Assembly (NCBI RefSeq): GCF_004798865.1
Contig: NW_025335587.1
Coordinates: forward strand, 2,068,542 to 2,132,541
DNA: 64,000 nt
Source of the DNA: Varanus komodoensis
Taxonomy: Eukaryota; Chordata; Lepidosauria; Squamata; Varanidae
Direction: 5' to 3'
The translations under genes were made by a program, and so were the position numbers. Positions 36,966 through 49,440 of this stretch are shown piece by piece (within the stretch, counting starts at the first letter, position 1; every line of letters begins with the position of its first letter). A model generated the notes under the pieces. The model searched no databases, was not told the origin of the DNA, and saw only the letters and a list, made by a program, of their open reading frames with translations.

Positions 36966-37904
36966 AATAAAGTCCATGATTATGGAATGGAAATATTCTT
37001 ATGCATGTACATATCATTGGGGCTGGCTGCATTGCAGTCCTATGCATGGATAATTGGGGGTATGTTTATCACTTATTTCCAGAATTAGAGCTCAGACCTG
37101 AATATAGGAAAGAAAGAAATCTCTGACCTTTCTAAGGACCAAGTCTGCACCATGCATTCACACATAAATACACATTAGTCTACAAGAAAATGTTGTAATA
37201 CATTCTTAGCATTTTTACCTGGCTTTTGATAATCTTTTCAACTTTATTTTCACAGCTAAAGTGGAAGAAAGGTTAACACACTGCTAATTAGGATATGCTG
37301 GATATTACTTTGAAAAACAGAGGCTGTTTTTTAAAGAATATATTAATACAATATTCCTGAGTTAGCATGAAGTAAAGGATAATTCAAAGCCTGCATATTT
37401 ATTTATAACATACATTTTGGCTTGCCATTTTTGTAGCATTTTGCTAGATTATTGATCAAACTATTTTAGAAATTTTCTAATCTGTTCCTTGGACTCAGGA
37501 CAAAAAAATAACGCACATCTATTTACATACAAGTCTGGATCATTCCATTGCAGAAAATTAATGCTATTATAGTAGTAGTTCATTGCACTGCATGCCATGG
37601 AAAAATATTCTTCTGTTAATACACACAATTGTTCTTGCACACCATTACCTAAGAAAGACATACTTAAGGATGCATACATACTGAGAGTTGGTCCCACTGA
37701 ATTCCATGCAAGTTATTTTCCAGTAAATACAGATTTTTTTAAAAAATACACATAACAGAAGTCCAACAATGGTACAAAGTTCTTCATGTGCTAGAAATTT
37801 TTCATGGCAAGTTGGAAGCCTATTGGAGTTTATTTGGTCAAAACATTCCATAGAAGATTTATAAAAAGGAATACACATAAATGTTTTTACCTCATACTTA
37901 CAAA
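36966..37904. other. Unassigned AT-rich DNA, no gene seen
   Basis: No recognised repeat or coding signature. Confidence 0.4.
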
Positions 37905-38010
37905 ATTTATTTGTTTATTTATTTACTCAGTTACTTATTTTCTATCCCACCCAATAGCCAAAGCTGTCTGGGAAGTTTACAAGAACATTAAAAATACAAT
38001 ATGAAATACC
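37905..38010 (-). mobile_element. L2/CR1-type LINE 3' end, antisense
   Basis: TTTATTTGTTTATTTATTTA, then TATCCCACCCAATAGCCAAA and GGGAAGTTTACAAGAACAT, is the reversed tail and last stretch of an L2-type element. Confidence 0.6.
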
Positions 38011-38145
38011 CCATATTAAAACATGTAAAGACCTGCCTATTAGCCTAGATTTATTTCTTTGAAGAAAGAAGTCAAGAACAAGAAAGACTGAAATTCTGCT
38101 CTTCAGCAAATATCTCCTCAAGCCCAGGTCTTATAGACTTGGTGG

Positions 38146-38153
38146 CTCTGGAT
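38146..38153. repeat. Left 8-bp target duplication of hAT element
   Basis: CTCTGGAT, matching CTCTAGAT at 39647-39654 in seven of eight bases. Eight base pairs is the hAT target-duplication length. Confidence 0.85.
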
Positions 38154-38367
38154 CAGTGGTGGCGAACCTATGGTATGCCCTCTCTTTCAGCACGCAAGCC
38201 AAGTCGCTCCAGCATCACCCCAGCAGCCAAGCATGGGAAAACAGTGCACAAAGGGGCCACGTGCATGCTCGGAAAGCACCAGGCGATGACTTCACGAGTC
38301 TCAACTCATTAGCCACAACTCAACCAAGCTTTCGCAAGGATGGTCAGTGCTCTGCCAAGGATATATA

Positions 38368-38660
38368 CAGGGCTTTTTTTTGTCATAGAATGCACCGGAA
38401 CGGTGTTCTGGCACCTTTTTTTCCAATGGATTTTACAAAGTTATTTTGAATGGCATAGCAGATCAGCAGCAAACATCATTAACATAGTGCCTGCGGGCTG
38501 CTTTTGTGTCTGCTATCTGATAGTGAGGGCGCTGCTCAGCTTGGGACACTGCTCCGCTGCTTGGCTTGGGATTGGTGTGTGCGGTCGTGCGCTGAGTGCT
38601 TACTGCCGGCAGCAACGTGAGCTCCGGCACCTTTTTTTTTTTTTTACAAAAAAAGCACTG
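38368..38660. mobile_element. Small hAT-like element, copy 1, nested
   Basis: It starts CAGGGCTTTTTTTTGTCATA and its right end, reverse-complemented, starts CAGTGCTTTTTTTGTAA. A perfect 8-bp duplication GATATATA flanks it (38360-38367 and 38661-38668). No coding capacity: 293 bp with a GC-rich centre. The same family recurs at 39842-40231, sharing GTCATAGAA, CAGCAGCAAA, GCATG/GCCTGCGGGCTGCTT-type phrases and the GCACC flanks. Confidence 0.9.
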
Positions 38661-38668
38661 GATATATA

Positions 38669-39388
38669 TACATTTGCTTGGACTGGCAAATGCATTCATT
38701 TTTATTAACACAAGATTTTCGCATTGAAATGACAAAAGAAATATTAAGATAACCTTAGCATCTTCATATAAAGAAAACCTTTATAAAATATTTTATAGAT
38801 GGTATCTATCGCCAAATAGATTAGCAAAAATGTTTCCAAATATGTCAAATAGATGTTGGAAATGTAAACACAAACTCAGTACTTTTTATCATTTGTGGTG
38901 GACCTGTGTTAAGGCAAAAAAAAATGGATTAAAATACACAAATGGCTTGAGGAAATGCTGCGTAAACCGTTAACATTTAAACCTGAAGTCTTTTTATTAG
39001 GTATTGTTACTGAAAATTTTGATAAACAAGCTGTATATTTGAATCTACATATAATTACTGTGGCAAAGATTGCATTTGCCCAACACTGGAGAAGCAAAGA
39101 GCCACCCACTGAAGAGTTGATTTTAAAAAAGATTTTGGAGTGTGCAGAGATGGACAGATTGACTTTGTCTTTGAAGGAGAAGGAAGATACATACTTCTAT
39201 CCAACTTGGGATATCTTCTATCATTGGTTAGAGAAAAGGGACCATGCGTAGAACTGAATATGGTTGTTGAATGTAAAAACAAACAAAAAAAAGTGCGATG
39301 TCGACCCAGTATGTCCGATGACCTGAATAATTGCTGTTTTTAGTTTGGGATTTATAAAGAAAATAATAAAACTTGTTTTAAAAAAAAA
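38669..39388 (+). mobile_element. L1-type LINE 3' end with ORF2 C-terminus and A tail
   Basis: It encodes LAKMFPNMSNRCWKCKHKLS and TFYHLWWTC. The residues C-x2-C-x8-H-x4-C form the zinc-knuckle-like motif at the ORF2 C-terminus. Then, after a frame change at an A9 run near 38916-38924, come FKPEVFLLGIV and DTYFYPTWDIFYHWL, ending at the stop after EKRDHA (39251). The 3' untranslated region is short and ends in AATAAAACTTG and an A-run. It is 5'-truncated. Relatively few breaks suggest a younger copy than the L1 at 340. The left boundary is uncertain because the small element's duplication ends at 38668. Confidence 0.85.
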
Positions 39389-39646
39389 GTTTGAGTTTTC
39401 TTATGAAAAAAATGAAATTTACTATCTAAGATTGAGCAAAGGGATATTCTAATTAAGAGACTTTGATTCTTTTAATGTTGTGCTGTCTCCCTGGCATATT
39501 TGAATCTGCAGCATCATATTTAGTTATTTTTTCTAAACTAAAACCTCAGTATTCAGGTTTTATTGCAGTGTTGGTACTCTGCGATAAATAAGTGGGTTTT
39601 GGATTGCAGTTTGGGCACTTGGTCTCCAAAAGGTTCGCCATCACTG

Positions 39647-39654
39647 CTCTAGAT
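39647..39654. repeat. Right 8-bp target duplication of hAT element
   Basis: CTCTAGAT, partner of 38146-38153. Confidence 0.85.
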
Positions 39655-39841
39655 ACATAAACAGCAGTAGGGAAATGTTTTTAAAAATCACTTTCTGGGT
39701 ACATACCTAAACTCTGGCTCAACACAAAGTGTGTATGTTATATAAATGTTGTTCAGCCTGTATTTTTAAAAATTTATACAGCTGTGTGCTTTAAGAAAAC
39801 ACGGGGGGGGGGATTTTTCAAAAGACTGTATTTATTAGAAC

Positions 39842-40231
39842 CAGTGCTTTTTTGTCATAGAACGCACCTTCCAGCACCTTTTTCCAACAGATTTTCCTAG
39901 TTTTAAAGGTAACTTTTGAAAATTTGATGTTGGTCCATGTGGATTTGAATCGCCCTGTCGAGCGTAGCAGGTCAGCAGCAAAATCATTAAAACGGTGCAT
40001 GTGGGCTGCTTGTGTGTCAAATCCGATGTATGCATACTTTGTCCATGCTGGTTGTGATAGTGCTGCTCGGCTTGTGGCGCTGCTCAGCTTGTGATTGGTC
40101 GTGTGGTCACGTGCCGAATATGTTTCGTTACACAACTGACGTGTGTGGGTGTGTGTACAATGATTGACTAAGCGCGAAAGGTAAATAATTTCATGAGTTC
40201 CAGAACCATTTTTCTTACAAAAAAAGCACTG
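39842..40231. mobile_element. Small hAT-like element, copy 2
   Basis: It starts CAGTGCTTTTTTGTCATAG and its right end, reverse-complemented, starts CAGTGCTTTTTTTGTAAG. ATTAGAAC (39834-39841) and AGTAGAAC (40232-40239) match in seven of eight bases as the target duplication. At 390 bp it is longer than copy 1 and keeps central sequence that copy 1 lacks. No coding capacity. Confidence 0.9.
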
Positions 40232-40239
40232 AGTAGAAC

Positions 40240-43200
40240 TATATTGTTTAACACTTTAAAGTTAGACTTTTTTTTTGCTACTTGAAAGTAGATCTCTTTT
40301 TTACTGAGCAACTTTTCTGTAATAAAAATTATAACAGTAACATAAACTTCTTTGTAACAGGCTATATTTCAATGAATTCAATTTGCATTAGTCTAGTACA
40401 GGTGGTTATTTATTGCAGTGTATACACACAATCTTGCTGTTTTGAAGGTGACTCAAACTGCCCAACTAAGCAAGCCAGGAACAGAGAGCAGAAGCGTTTA
40501 CTCAGCAGCTAGGGCATACATTACAAACGCAGTTCTGCATGAAGGGCAATTTCTGCAGCAAAATAAAGCAAGGGCAATGGTAGTTTAATACTTTTATTTT
40601 TATGCAGTAAAAACAAAATCTTGGTTTAATGAAAAAAATAAACGATTCATGAGGTTATAAAAATAGGTTGACTATAGTGCTAAGAACCATAAACTAAACT
40701 GAAATATTTATTCTTGTGTGGCCAATGGCATAACAGGTCAAATTTTAAAAACTGACTTCAAATTATGACTAGTTTTTCCAAGAACTTTCATAGTTTGCGC
40801 CCTAATTAAGTAGAATCCAGTTAAGTTGTAGGGTACTTCCATTTTAAAAGTTATATAATCTGCTAACACACATGTACAAATTTACAAACATACACAGAAA
40901 AAATGTAAAGACATCAATAGAGTTGCACAAGGCAACTGAAATTACATCCATCTAACAGATTAATAATGAGAGGGCACCGTCTTATCAAGCAGTATTTTTA
41001 ACAGGAATAGTATGAAGCTAGCAGAGGGCATAAGGTGACTATAGAAAGCAATAACAGACATTTAAAAATTACCCAATGGTGTTGATTGTCTTGATCTTGT
41101 ATGTGGGTTGAAAATAATGTGTGTGATTTTTTTAAAAGGGTTTTCTTCTCTTTCACAGTGAGGGCTTTCTTTTCACTTGAGAGAGGTACAAGACAGGGAT
41201 GTTTACTGGACCTGAAACAAAAAAGATTGTTTGTGTGGGATTCACCACGGAAGAAGCCCCATGCAACTGCTGCCCTCTAAGCTGCTGCACCTGATAGAGA
41301 ATCAGGTTGCCAGGTGTGCAAACTTTGTTCTGTGAGCATTTGTGGATTTCTTTGGCTTGATTCTAAAACCAGACCAAACACAAGAGGAAGTTCACAAATG
41401 CTAGATGAACAGATTCCCAATCCTACTTGCAATGTTTTTGACACTTGATGAGTGGCATAAAAACATCACCTACCAATAGACATTTATTTGGATATTTGAT
41501 CTGCCTTTGCTAAAGTTTATGTATAAAACTTAGAAATGTGTATTTTCATATAAGCATTGTAATGGTTATATTTATGTAGCTACATTTTCCCCTTGGTTTT
41601 ATTGTGCTAAAATTTAATATTAAAAATTAATTTCAAAATGATGCAGGCCCATGGGAATCTTGTTGTGATAATTAAAATTCTGGGAAGCATCTGTGCCAGA
41701 AGGTAGAGTGGTGAATAGATGACAATGAAGGTTCTAGCATCAAAACAGGATGGTGTAAATAAAGGGGATAACAATTGCACCAAGTCATAAAACAGTAATA
41801 AACTAGAGATGTTATCAACCCAGGAAGAGATGTCTGACATGGAAAATATTGGGTCCTCCATGTAAACAGAACACAAACAGAACTATTTTGAGGCAACTGA
41901 TTTATTTGTCACTGACATACTAACTGAAGATAAGGATGATCACGAATGTCATTTCACAAACATGTTTTTGCAAGCAGATGAACATATGCAGGAAAGGGAG
42001 TCCCAGTTATCATAGATTTAATTTTTTACATGGGAGAATTCAATTGTTTGCTTTATTTAAGAAGGATGATAAGATATTTACTGATGTTTGCTCTTCACAG
42101 GGTTTCTTTTATAGAAATGAAATGCTTTGATTTTTGCTTGTATCAACATTGCATACTTAGTGTTTACTCTCTGCTAGGAATCTACGTGAAATAAGTAAAT
42201 GACAAAGAACTCAAAAACTTGATCCTGGAGGACAGTTACTGAACTGAATTCTGTGTTTCTAATACCAGATTTTTTTAAAAAATGTGTTTCCTCAAAAGAC
42301 TTTCAAATGTGGAAAATTAAGTGGTTATCTAATGGTAAGTACCCCTTAAATACTGAGATTCCAACTGCTAAATCTCTGGTAAGAACATAATTGCCCTACT
42401 GTATTGTCTTGAAATTACTCAATTTCATAAACACTTAAATTTCAATCCATGATGTTTGTTGTCATTTAAATGTTGCTCTGATGATAAACATTTATGTTAA
42501 ACAATAAAAAACTCAGTATTTATAGATATAAAATTCAGGTGCTGATGAAAGCTCCCACGCAATAAGAAATACAAGCACTAACAAAAATCCTATACAGTTA
42601 ATTATGTTTTAGTGGAATTCATCAAAATCTCAAATCTTTTAAACAAAATTCTAGGCAATCCAGTAATTATTTGCTGTAAGTAATACAGCTAGTAGGCATA
42701 TATGTTTATTATTACAGGCAATCCATATGAGTTCATAATATGAGTACAACCCCAATAATTTCATTTACAATACAAACATGTTCAGCATGCCATCATCTAC
42801 ATATTTGGCATATACAAAAAAGCTAGATTCAAACAAATAATTCCACATGTACAAAACTCTTTTTCTAGAAATATGTTACAGAACACCTTTTTTGGTGATA
42901 AAATGCTACAGTATATAGAAATACGAATCCTTAAGCACAACTTTTTCTTCTTGCAAAAAGTCTACAAATGGCACACAATGAGTAAAACAATGTGCATACT
43001 TTGCCAGCCTAAATCTAATGGATTTCAACAGGATTTATGCGACTTCATGGTTCAGTATTTCAGCTAAATTCCTCTGCCATGTCCAAAGCTCAGCAGTTAG
43101 AAAGAAATAATATATTAACATCTGAAGACCATATCAGCCTGAGAAAATGTTCAGTGTTAAAGTACCTCATATCAACAAAACTACCAGAGTTTGCCCTTTA

Positions 43201-45186
43201 TATCATTAATATTATCAGTTCAGAAGTAACAGTTCCAAATCACAATGGGAAAGAAACCCAAGCTTCTGCCACATTGCTAGATATGTGAGATTCAAGACAT
43301 CCAACAGAACATACAAGAATGTTTACAAATATTTAAGAATTCAGGGCTGTTCAGTACAGTTTGATCTAAAATACCATGTTAGCAGTTCTTAGTGTGAACC
43401 CATCTCAGCAAGAGATGTAACCTACCCAGGGAGTCTTATGGCTAATGGGGAAAGATAAAAATCAATCAAAAAAACAAATAAGAGTGTGCCAAGTGGATGA
43501 ACTCTGTAGAGATTATCTCCAATCCTGTTATTGTAGCCCTACCCAAATGGATTTTTAGGCAAAGAAGAGGTGTTATTTGCACTCTGCTACACCCTACAGC
43601 ATAGCACCACCTATAGTAGAAGAGTGAGAGTGAAGAGACTTCCTGAGAACATCGTTCTCAGGGTTAAACTACAAACCACACTAATGTACTACTCGTTTTT
43701 GTTTATTTTTTAATAGTAGGCACATATATTTTGGCCCCCAGGAGTGGCTAACTCGGTGCCCACAACTCCCATGACATTTAGAGGGTGTCACATTGCCTCC
43801 CATTGATCTAAATTAATAGCACATTACTACTTGCTGCTAGCAATGCCAGTGGGGAATGGAATAGGCTAGAAAAAGGATGAGATATCATATTCTTATTTTT
43901 GTGAAACAGCAGGTGGAGAAAAGGAAACTTTATACCTTTTAAAACTTGTTATATGTGAAACACAACAGTTATGCCTAGAATCATTGCCACCTGGAGTGAG
44001 AAGGAATTCTCTGAAGACTATGGCAGGTGCACTCCTCCAAGCCACTTTCTTTAGGTGGCTTATGGTGCTTCTGTGACACAGAGAGGAAAGTTGCAATATA
44101 AAAGTTGCACTCCCGTATTCTCCTTCAAGAGGAGAGGGGTATCATAAGCACAAATGCAAATTTTAACTAACAACAGACGTTCTAGTAGGATTTAAGATAT
44201 AGCATAATTTTCATAGCTCCCCCTTTCAGTAAAATGATGCTGAGATCCAAAAAGGATATATAGCTATAATGTGATCCTAATTTGTTTTGCCTCTGTGTTG
44301 GGAATTCTGTCCTCCTGTGAACTACAACTCCTAACTAAAATTATTGCCTTTGCTTCTGATGCACTATAATCTGCCATTCCAATGAAAGTGAGGAACAATT
44401 TTTAACCTTTCAGTCAAAGGACATAACCCAATAATTAACTGCTCTTCCTGCCACCCATTTCTTTGTAAAAGCAAAACCAATGAAGACTTTGCTGAAAGAA
44501 CCATAATTTGTGTGTGCATGGAAAAAGAAATTGGGAAGATAAACAGTGTAAAACAGTGTAATTTTATTTAAATTAGTTCAAGACTTCAAAATGGTTGCCG
44601 CCTTTATTCAAGGAACAACCAGTCCTTAATCAACTAAAGTAGAGTGCTATGACCCAACCCCTAAATCAGGATAATTTGCATAACACACAAATAAGTTGAG
44701 CTAATTATCATGGTTAATTTGCATAATTTCTAACACATTCTTCAGCTCTGTTTCTTACTTAAATAAAAACTGATGCACATAGGACAACATTTTCTAGTCT
44801 TACATATATACCAATGAGGTCTAAATTGGCTATGACTACCACATGAGTATGAACACAGGGCTACAGTGTGAACTTCTGTAATCTACAGCAGTAAAACAGT
44901 AATATGGGAAATATGATTTCCTATATTAGAAATCATTAAGAAGTACTTTACTGTCACTATATAAACATATACTGCCATCACATTTAAAACATGTTATAAA
45001 ATTCTACTATAGGATACCAAAAGCTGGAACTTGGGAGGTAATCATCCTTTAGTAAAGACATAGACAGTCCTCCAGACGATGTTGGACTCCATCAACTTTT
45101 AAGATTGTTGGATCTAGTGTCCTTGTGAGAATTCTGGACCCAGGAGCACTCCAACACTCCCAAACCACAAACCAAATAGTTTAGAA
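40240..45186. other. Unassigned AT-rich DNA, no gene seen
   Basis: About 4.9 kb, the second long repeat-poor stretch. I see no known coding domain; open frames such as 41607-41876 (minus) and 43037-43288 (plus) have no recognisable features. Near 45070-45115 ATGTTGGACTCCATCAACT looks like a piece of a hAT-type element. Confidence 0.45.
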
Positions 45187-45460
45187 CAGGGTTGAGCAAC
45201 AGACTGTTTGCAGGCATTTGAAATTTTTCATGGTGGCACCATAATTAAATAAAAATAAAAAGTATAAACAAGCATATATTTACTCTTAAGTCTCTGTAGT
45301 TGTTTGCTGCCCAATTTTGGCAAGCTGCCACTTTCTTTGCTGCTTTCTTGTGACACAACCAAATCTTGTGACACTACCAAATGGTGGCACTGCGGTTGTC
45401 GCGACAGTGGGTCCAGTAGTAGAGAGTAATCCCAGAACCTCTCAAAATTTCCCACTCCTG
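45187..45460. mobile_element. Possible hAT-type non-autonomous element
   Basis: The left end CAGGGTTGAGCAAC and the right end, reverse-complemented CAGGAGTGGGAAA, resemble the CAGGGGTGGGCAA ends of hAT-type elements. Flanks GTTTAGAA and TTTTGAAA agree at only five of eight positions. No transposase is present. Plausible but not secure. Confidence 0.45.
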
Positions 45461-45479
45461 TTTTGAAAAGGTCTTGAAA

Positions 45480-46500
45480 TCCTCACCAAAATGTCTTGAA
45501 TATCACTCAGCTGGACAATACGCCACTCACTAAAATACCTCATCTTGTCTGGACTGAATCTGTTAGCCCTCTTTCAAAGCATTCCCACATCAAGTCACAG
45601 GTTTAGAACACCAGCTGTCTCACCTGGATTCAGTGAAAAGGAATGGCATCCCAGCCTGTATCTTTGGATGACCTCACCCAGCAATTTTATGTGGATCATA
45701 AGCAGCATGCAGGGAAAAGAGAGCTCCGTGGCATCCCAAAGTGTAACTGTCCTCAGTACCACTTCTGGAATCCACTATCCAAGAGAGAGCAGAACCACAG
45801 CAGGATAAGATGGCTGAAGGCACTGAAAGCTGCTCAGGAGTCCAGGAGAAGTGCCAAGAACCCTTCCTGCTTTTCCTGACAGATATCATCCCAAAGGGTG
45901 TCCAAAAAATTTCAGTTCCAAAAACAAACTTAACCCCAACCAAAATAGATCTAGAAAATCAGTTTCATCCAAGAGTGTTTGGAGTTGAGCAACCACCACC
46001 TGCACAAGCATTTTGGTGTAGTTGTTCACATGTTCAAGGTGCTGGTTAAGTTTCTTCAGGAGTGATGTTATTATTTTAAAAATACTGGCACCACATTTCT
46101 CAAGAAGAACTATGCACCCTCTGGAACCAGGAGGTAACATGTGATTGAGCATTCAAATAATTCTTTCTGAACCATGCCTCTAAGCACCTGGAACAGTTAT
46201 GCTGGATGACAACGGGAATTTGATGATGGTGACAAAGACAATTTTCTTTGTCACATTCATCACCACAGAGTAGGTTCAGTGATGAACTCAAAGCTGTGTT
46301 CAGTTGAACAGAGCACAGCTCTTCCTTAATCTGCATTCAAGCCTTCTCCTTTCTTGTTTCAAGAAACAAGAGAATGCCTTCTCAGGTGTATACTAAGGAG
46401 CTGTAGAAGGGAAGAGCACTTGCAAGCAATCCTGTCAAATTTCTATACCCCACAGAACAACAGGTGCTTCAACTAGGTGGACTTGCCAGAATCCCCACCC
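45480..46500 (-). mobile_element. L2-type reverse transcriptase relic, antisense
   Basis: Read on the minus strand, 46050-45900 encodes VVVAQLQTLLDETDFLDLF, matching the L2 RT start (VVAQLQALLDETDYLDPFQSGF). The DNA 45780-45880 then corresponds to the block around LLDLSAAFDTIDH in broken frames, and 45480-45780 to the later RT. Upstream coding (46480-46100) is decayed linker. Its outer limits are approximate. Confidence 0.65.
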
Positions 46501-47589
46501 CCAGCAAGACTTCTTAAATTCATTCAAGCCATCCAAAGGGCAAAAGGAAAGTGGACCATTTTTATACATCCCCATTGTTGCACAGGGGAAAAAGCACTGT
46601 AAGTCTACATATCAAAGGGAGATGATCTGACAATCACAAAGGAGTGGATGATAAATTCCCCTTTTTCTTAACATCCTCCTACTGTCCAGTTGAGAAAAAC
46701 AAATCAAGAAATGTTCTGCCAGTTTTGTTGATATAATTACATGTTGGGACAGTCCCGTGGTGGGCATAGTGGATATAAACCCCTCAGCTTCCCTGGCTCT
46801 GTTAGCCCAAGCATCAGAACTAAGGCTTCCAGCTCAATCATCATGAAAGTAATAAGCACCAGATCTGGAGCCATTTTTATCAACCAACACAATGCCCACT
46901 CTCTCCCAAATGTCAGTCACAAAGTTAAAAACCCAGAAGTAAAACTGAACTGCACAGGAAGTCTAGGAAGAGCAACCCACCCCCTACTTCAACTCTCAAG
47001 TCTATATTGGTGGTATGATCATTAGCCAAAAGGGCACATGAAACTGATTCTGCTCAGGTCCCCTATATAACCAAGTTAGGAACCTCATCAACAATTAAAT
47101 TGTGGATGATACAGAGGAAGTGGCTGGAGTGTTTGGCTGTAAAGAGAGCATGGAATCTGTTGGGAACAGCAATGAGCATTTGTTTTGCTCCACTTCCTGC
47201 ATGTATTTGAAACCTCCAGGTCTTACCTGTGGCTCTTCTCCTGTAGATTGAATTCTGGGGACATCATGCAGCTTCCCTCCTCAACAGCACAGAACTTTGA
47301 AATTAGTCTTAATGGGGGATTGGTTCTTAGGACCTGAATAGATGCCTGGGAAGAAGAACAGAGGACCAAGTGGAGAGACCAATCCGTCTGGTGATGGTAG
47401 AGGGAAATATGCACTAGAGGGACTAACCAAGTAAGAACACAACTCAGAAAGTTAAAAACTGTGCTGTGTTCATCCTTGCAGCTGCATGTTTTGTGCTAAT
47501 GCAATCAGCCTGTCCCTTTAAATGTCAGCTGTGTGTAGAACAAGATCTCCCTCATTCATTATCTAACAAAGTGGAAGAGGCAGGAGATC
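46501..47589. other. Unassigned DNA between two opposed L2 relics
   Basis: The stretch around 46740-47020, including GGGCATAGTGGATATAAACC, reads like reversed 5' LINE sequence and may extend the minus-strand L2. I cannot support a boundary. No gene is seen. Confidence 0.35.
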
Positions 47590-48975
47590 TGGCATGCATA
47601 ACCATACTGGGATGAACTGGGAGAAATTAGTCTCCTCCACTTGTGGCCAGACTCAAGGACTAAGGAATGGGGCTTGCATCTTGTATTGAGCCAATATGAT
47701 AGATTAGGGATTCTATTAGTGTACTATTCACCTCACTGCTCAACAGACCCTTATCTAAGCAACAGATTTCGGATTTTATGCTGAGATTGCTCAGCTATGG
47801 GTTTGGGAGTGGGGCATCATCAACATTCACAGGGCGGGCAACTTGTATAGGTCAGTACAGCAATTTCATGATCTCCTAACATGATATCAGTCTACAGATA
47901 TAGAAGAGCACACTCTAGACCTTTTTTTTAAGCTGATGAACTGAAGGTGAGGGAATTTGATGCTCTATGACTTTGTAGATTACCCAGCTGCTGAGAGTTA
48001 AACTGACCTTCTCTGCAGGTGTGGAGAACCCATTAAAAACACCCTTGAAGCTAATAGATCCATATAGTTTCCAGAAGGCTCTAGGGGGTTTCCCAGTTCA
48101 TATGCTGGTGGCACTGTTAAAATCCTGTTGAAATGACTCATATGGTTGACACAGTGCCCCCTGAGTGTCCTCTTTGTAGTATAACTCATACAGATAGTCC
48201 ATGATTCTCCTTGGAACTGAGATTGATGAAATAAAATAGGAGACAACTTGAGTGCAGACAGGAAAAAACCTCCTAGTGAATGCAATCAAACTCTGGTATA
48301 TGCCTACTGTCATGTATATTTAGGGGCAATAAGTGTGGCAAAGAAACAACTTATTGCCTCCATTCATTCTTCCATCTGCTGATCAGCATCTGGGGTTATC
48401 TGGAGTCTATTACATGTGAAGGCCCAGGTCATCCTGGACCAGGCCTAACATATTTGCTAGACTCATCCCACTCAAAATCTCTTACATGCACCAGGACTTA
48501 AGACCCAAGTATTATTATAGTGGTTGAGTCAGTTGATGTACCCAAAGCACAGGCTGATCCAATTTTCCCAGTTGAATTTCAGTTAGTACAGTTCATAAAG
48601 GTTTGTGCAGCTACCTCCACACTGGATTCTTGTCCCTATTAGATTACAAAATGTAGCAGGGGAAAAAAAAACAGCTGACTGGTAGGGGGTGATCAATGCC
48701 CCTTATAGGTGAAAGTAGTCCCATACTGTCAGAAAGTGACAGTATAAGACAACTCCTGAAGAAATTCTTTCTGGACCTAGACATTCTTAGTAACTTTAGA
48801 TCAGTGTGAATGTTCCTTTCCTGGGCAAGGTGATTGAGCAAGGTGGTGGTTAACCAGCTTCAAACACCCTTGGATGAGACCTCTTATCTGGATCAATTTC
48901 AGGTTATCGCATTGGTCACCGGGTATGATTGCCTCTGCCCAATTCTAGGTTGAGAGGAAGCATCAGAGTGATTGT
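47590..48975 (+). mobile_element. L2-type LINE relic, endonuclease to RT start
   Basis: Near 47700 the DNA AGATTAGGGATTCTATTAGT and CTATTCACCTCACTGCTCAA corresponds to RLGILLVYYSPHCS, the same endonuclease block seen intact at 53440. It is followed by broken blocks. Near 48540-48600 are KAQADPIFPVEFQLVQFI. Near 48810-48900, GGGCAAGGTGATTGAGCAAG and CCAGCTTCAAACACCCTTGG encode the broken form of FLGKVIEKVVVNQLQ...LDETSYLDQFQ, the start of the RT. Many frame changes and stops. The downstream RT is absent; a different repeat starts at about 48996. Confidence 0.7.
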
Positions 48976-48995
48976 GTAAATATTCTTGAATCTCT

Positions 48996-49270
48996 CTGGA
49001 GAGGCAGGTCGCTTACCTGCAAATGCCATTCTTCAAGTGGTCATCCATTCATTCACACATATGCACATGGCACCTGCATGGAGTCTGTTATAAGAAAGAT
49101 TCAATAGCTAAGAGAATTTTGGCAGGAACCTCTCCCCTGCCCCGGCACCCATATAAAAAGGCAGGACTCCCACCATTTCCCTCAGTTCCAAAGAATCTGC
49201 CTGGTGGTCTCAAGATGGAGGGAATATCAGCAGTACCAACCTTGTATCCAGCAAAATAGTACAATCCCTG
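48996..49270. repeat. Unclassified dispersed repeat, copy A
   Basis: It shares a collinear series of phrases with 63403-63670: AGGCAGG then GCTTACCTG, GTGGTCATCC/GTGGCCATCT, CATTCACACATA, GGCAGGAACC/GGCGGGAACC, CTCCCACCATTTCCCT and TAGTTCC/CAGTTCC then CCTGGTGG. I do not recognise a coding segment. Copy B has a matching inverted end at its right; copy A shows no such end. I cannot say whether it is a DNA element, the end of a larger retroelement, or something else. Confidence 0.65.
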
Positions 49271-49365
49271 CATTAGCAAACTATACCATAAAAGGGAGAT
49301 ATAGGAAAATCAGTGAAGTAGTACAAAACCTGTATTAAGGAAGGGAAGAATACTAAAAAACACTG

Positions 49366-49440
49366 AGAGCCACTGTGGTGTAGTCATGAAGAGTACAGGA
49401 CTGCCATTCAGGTGGTTTGGTTTCTAGTCCCAGGGTACAC
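49366..49440 (+). mobile_element. Head of a CORE/MIR-like SINE
   Basis: GAGAGCCACTGTGGTGTAGT and GGTTTCTAGTCCCAGG match the tRNA-like head of the SINE family. The body and tail are missing. Confidence 0.6.

Larger units (their letters stand above)
38154..39646. mobile_element. hAT-type DNA element, split by later insertions
   Basis: The left end starts CAGTGGTGGCGAACCTATGG. The right end, reverse-complemented, starts CAGTGATGGCGAACCTTTTG. These are hAT-style inverted ends flanked by 8-bp near-perfect duplications (CTCTGGAT/CTCTAGAT). No transposase segment is visible in the outer parts (38154-38359 and about 39390-39646), so it was probably non-autonomous. A smaller hAT-like element (38368-38660) and an L1 3' end (about 38669-39388) lie inside and make up most of the length. 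The right 120 bases recall hAT families that spread horizontally among amniotes, such as OC1, but I cannot confirm the family here. Confidence 0.85.
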
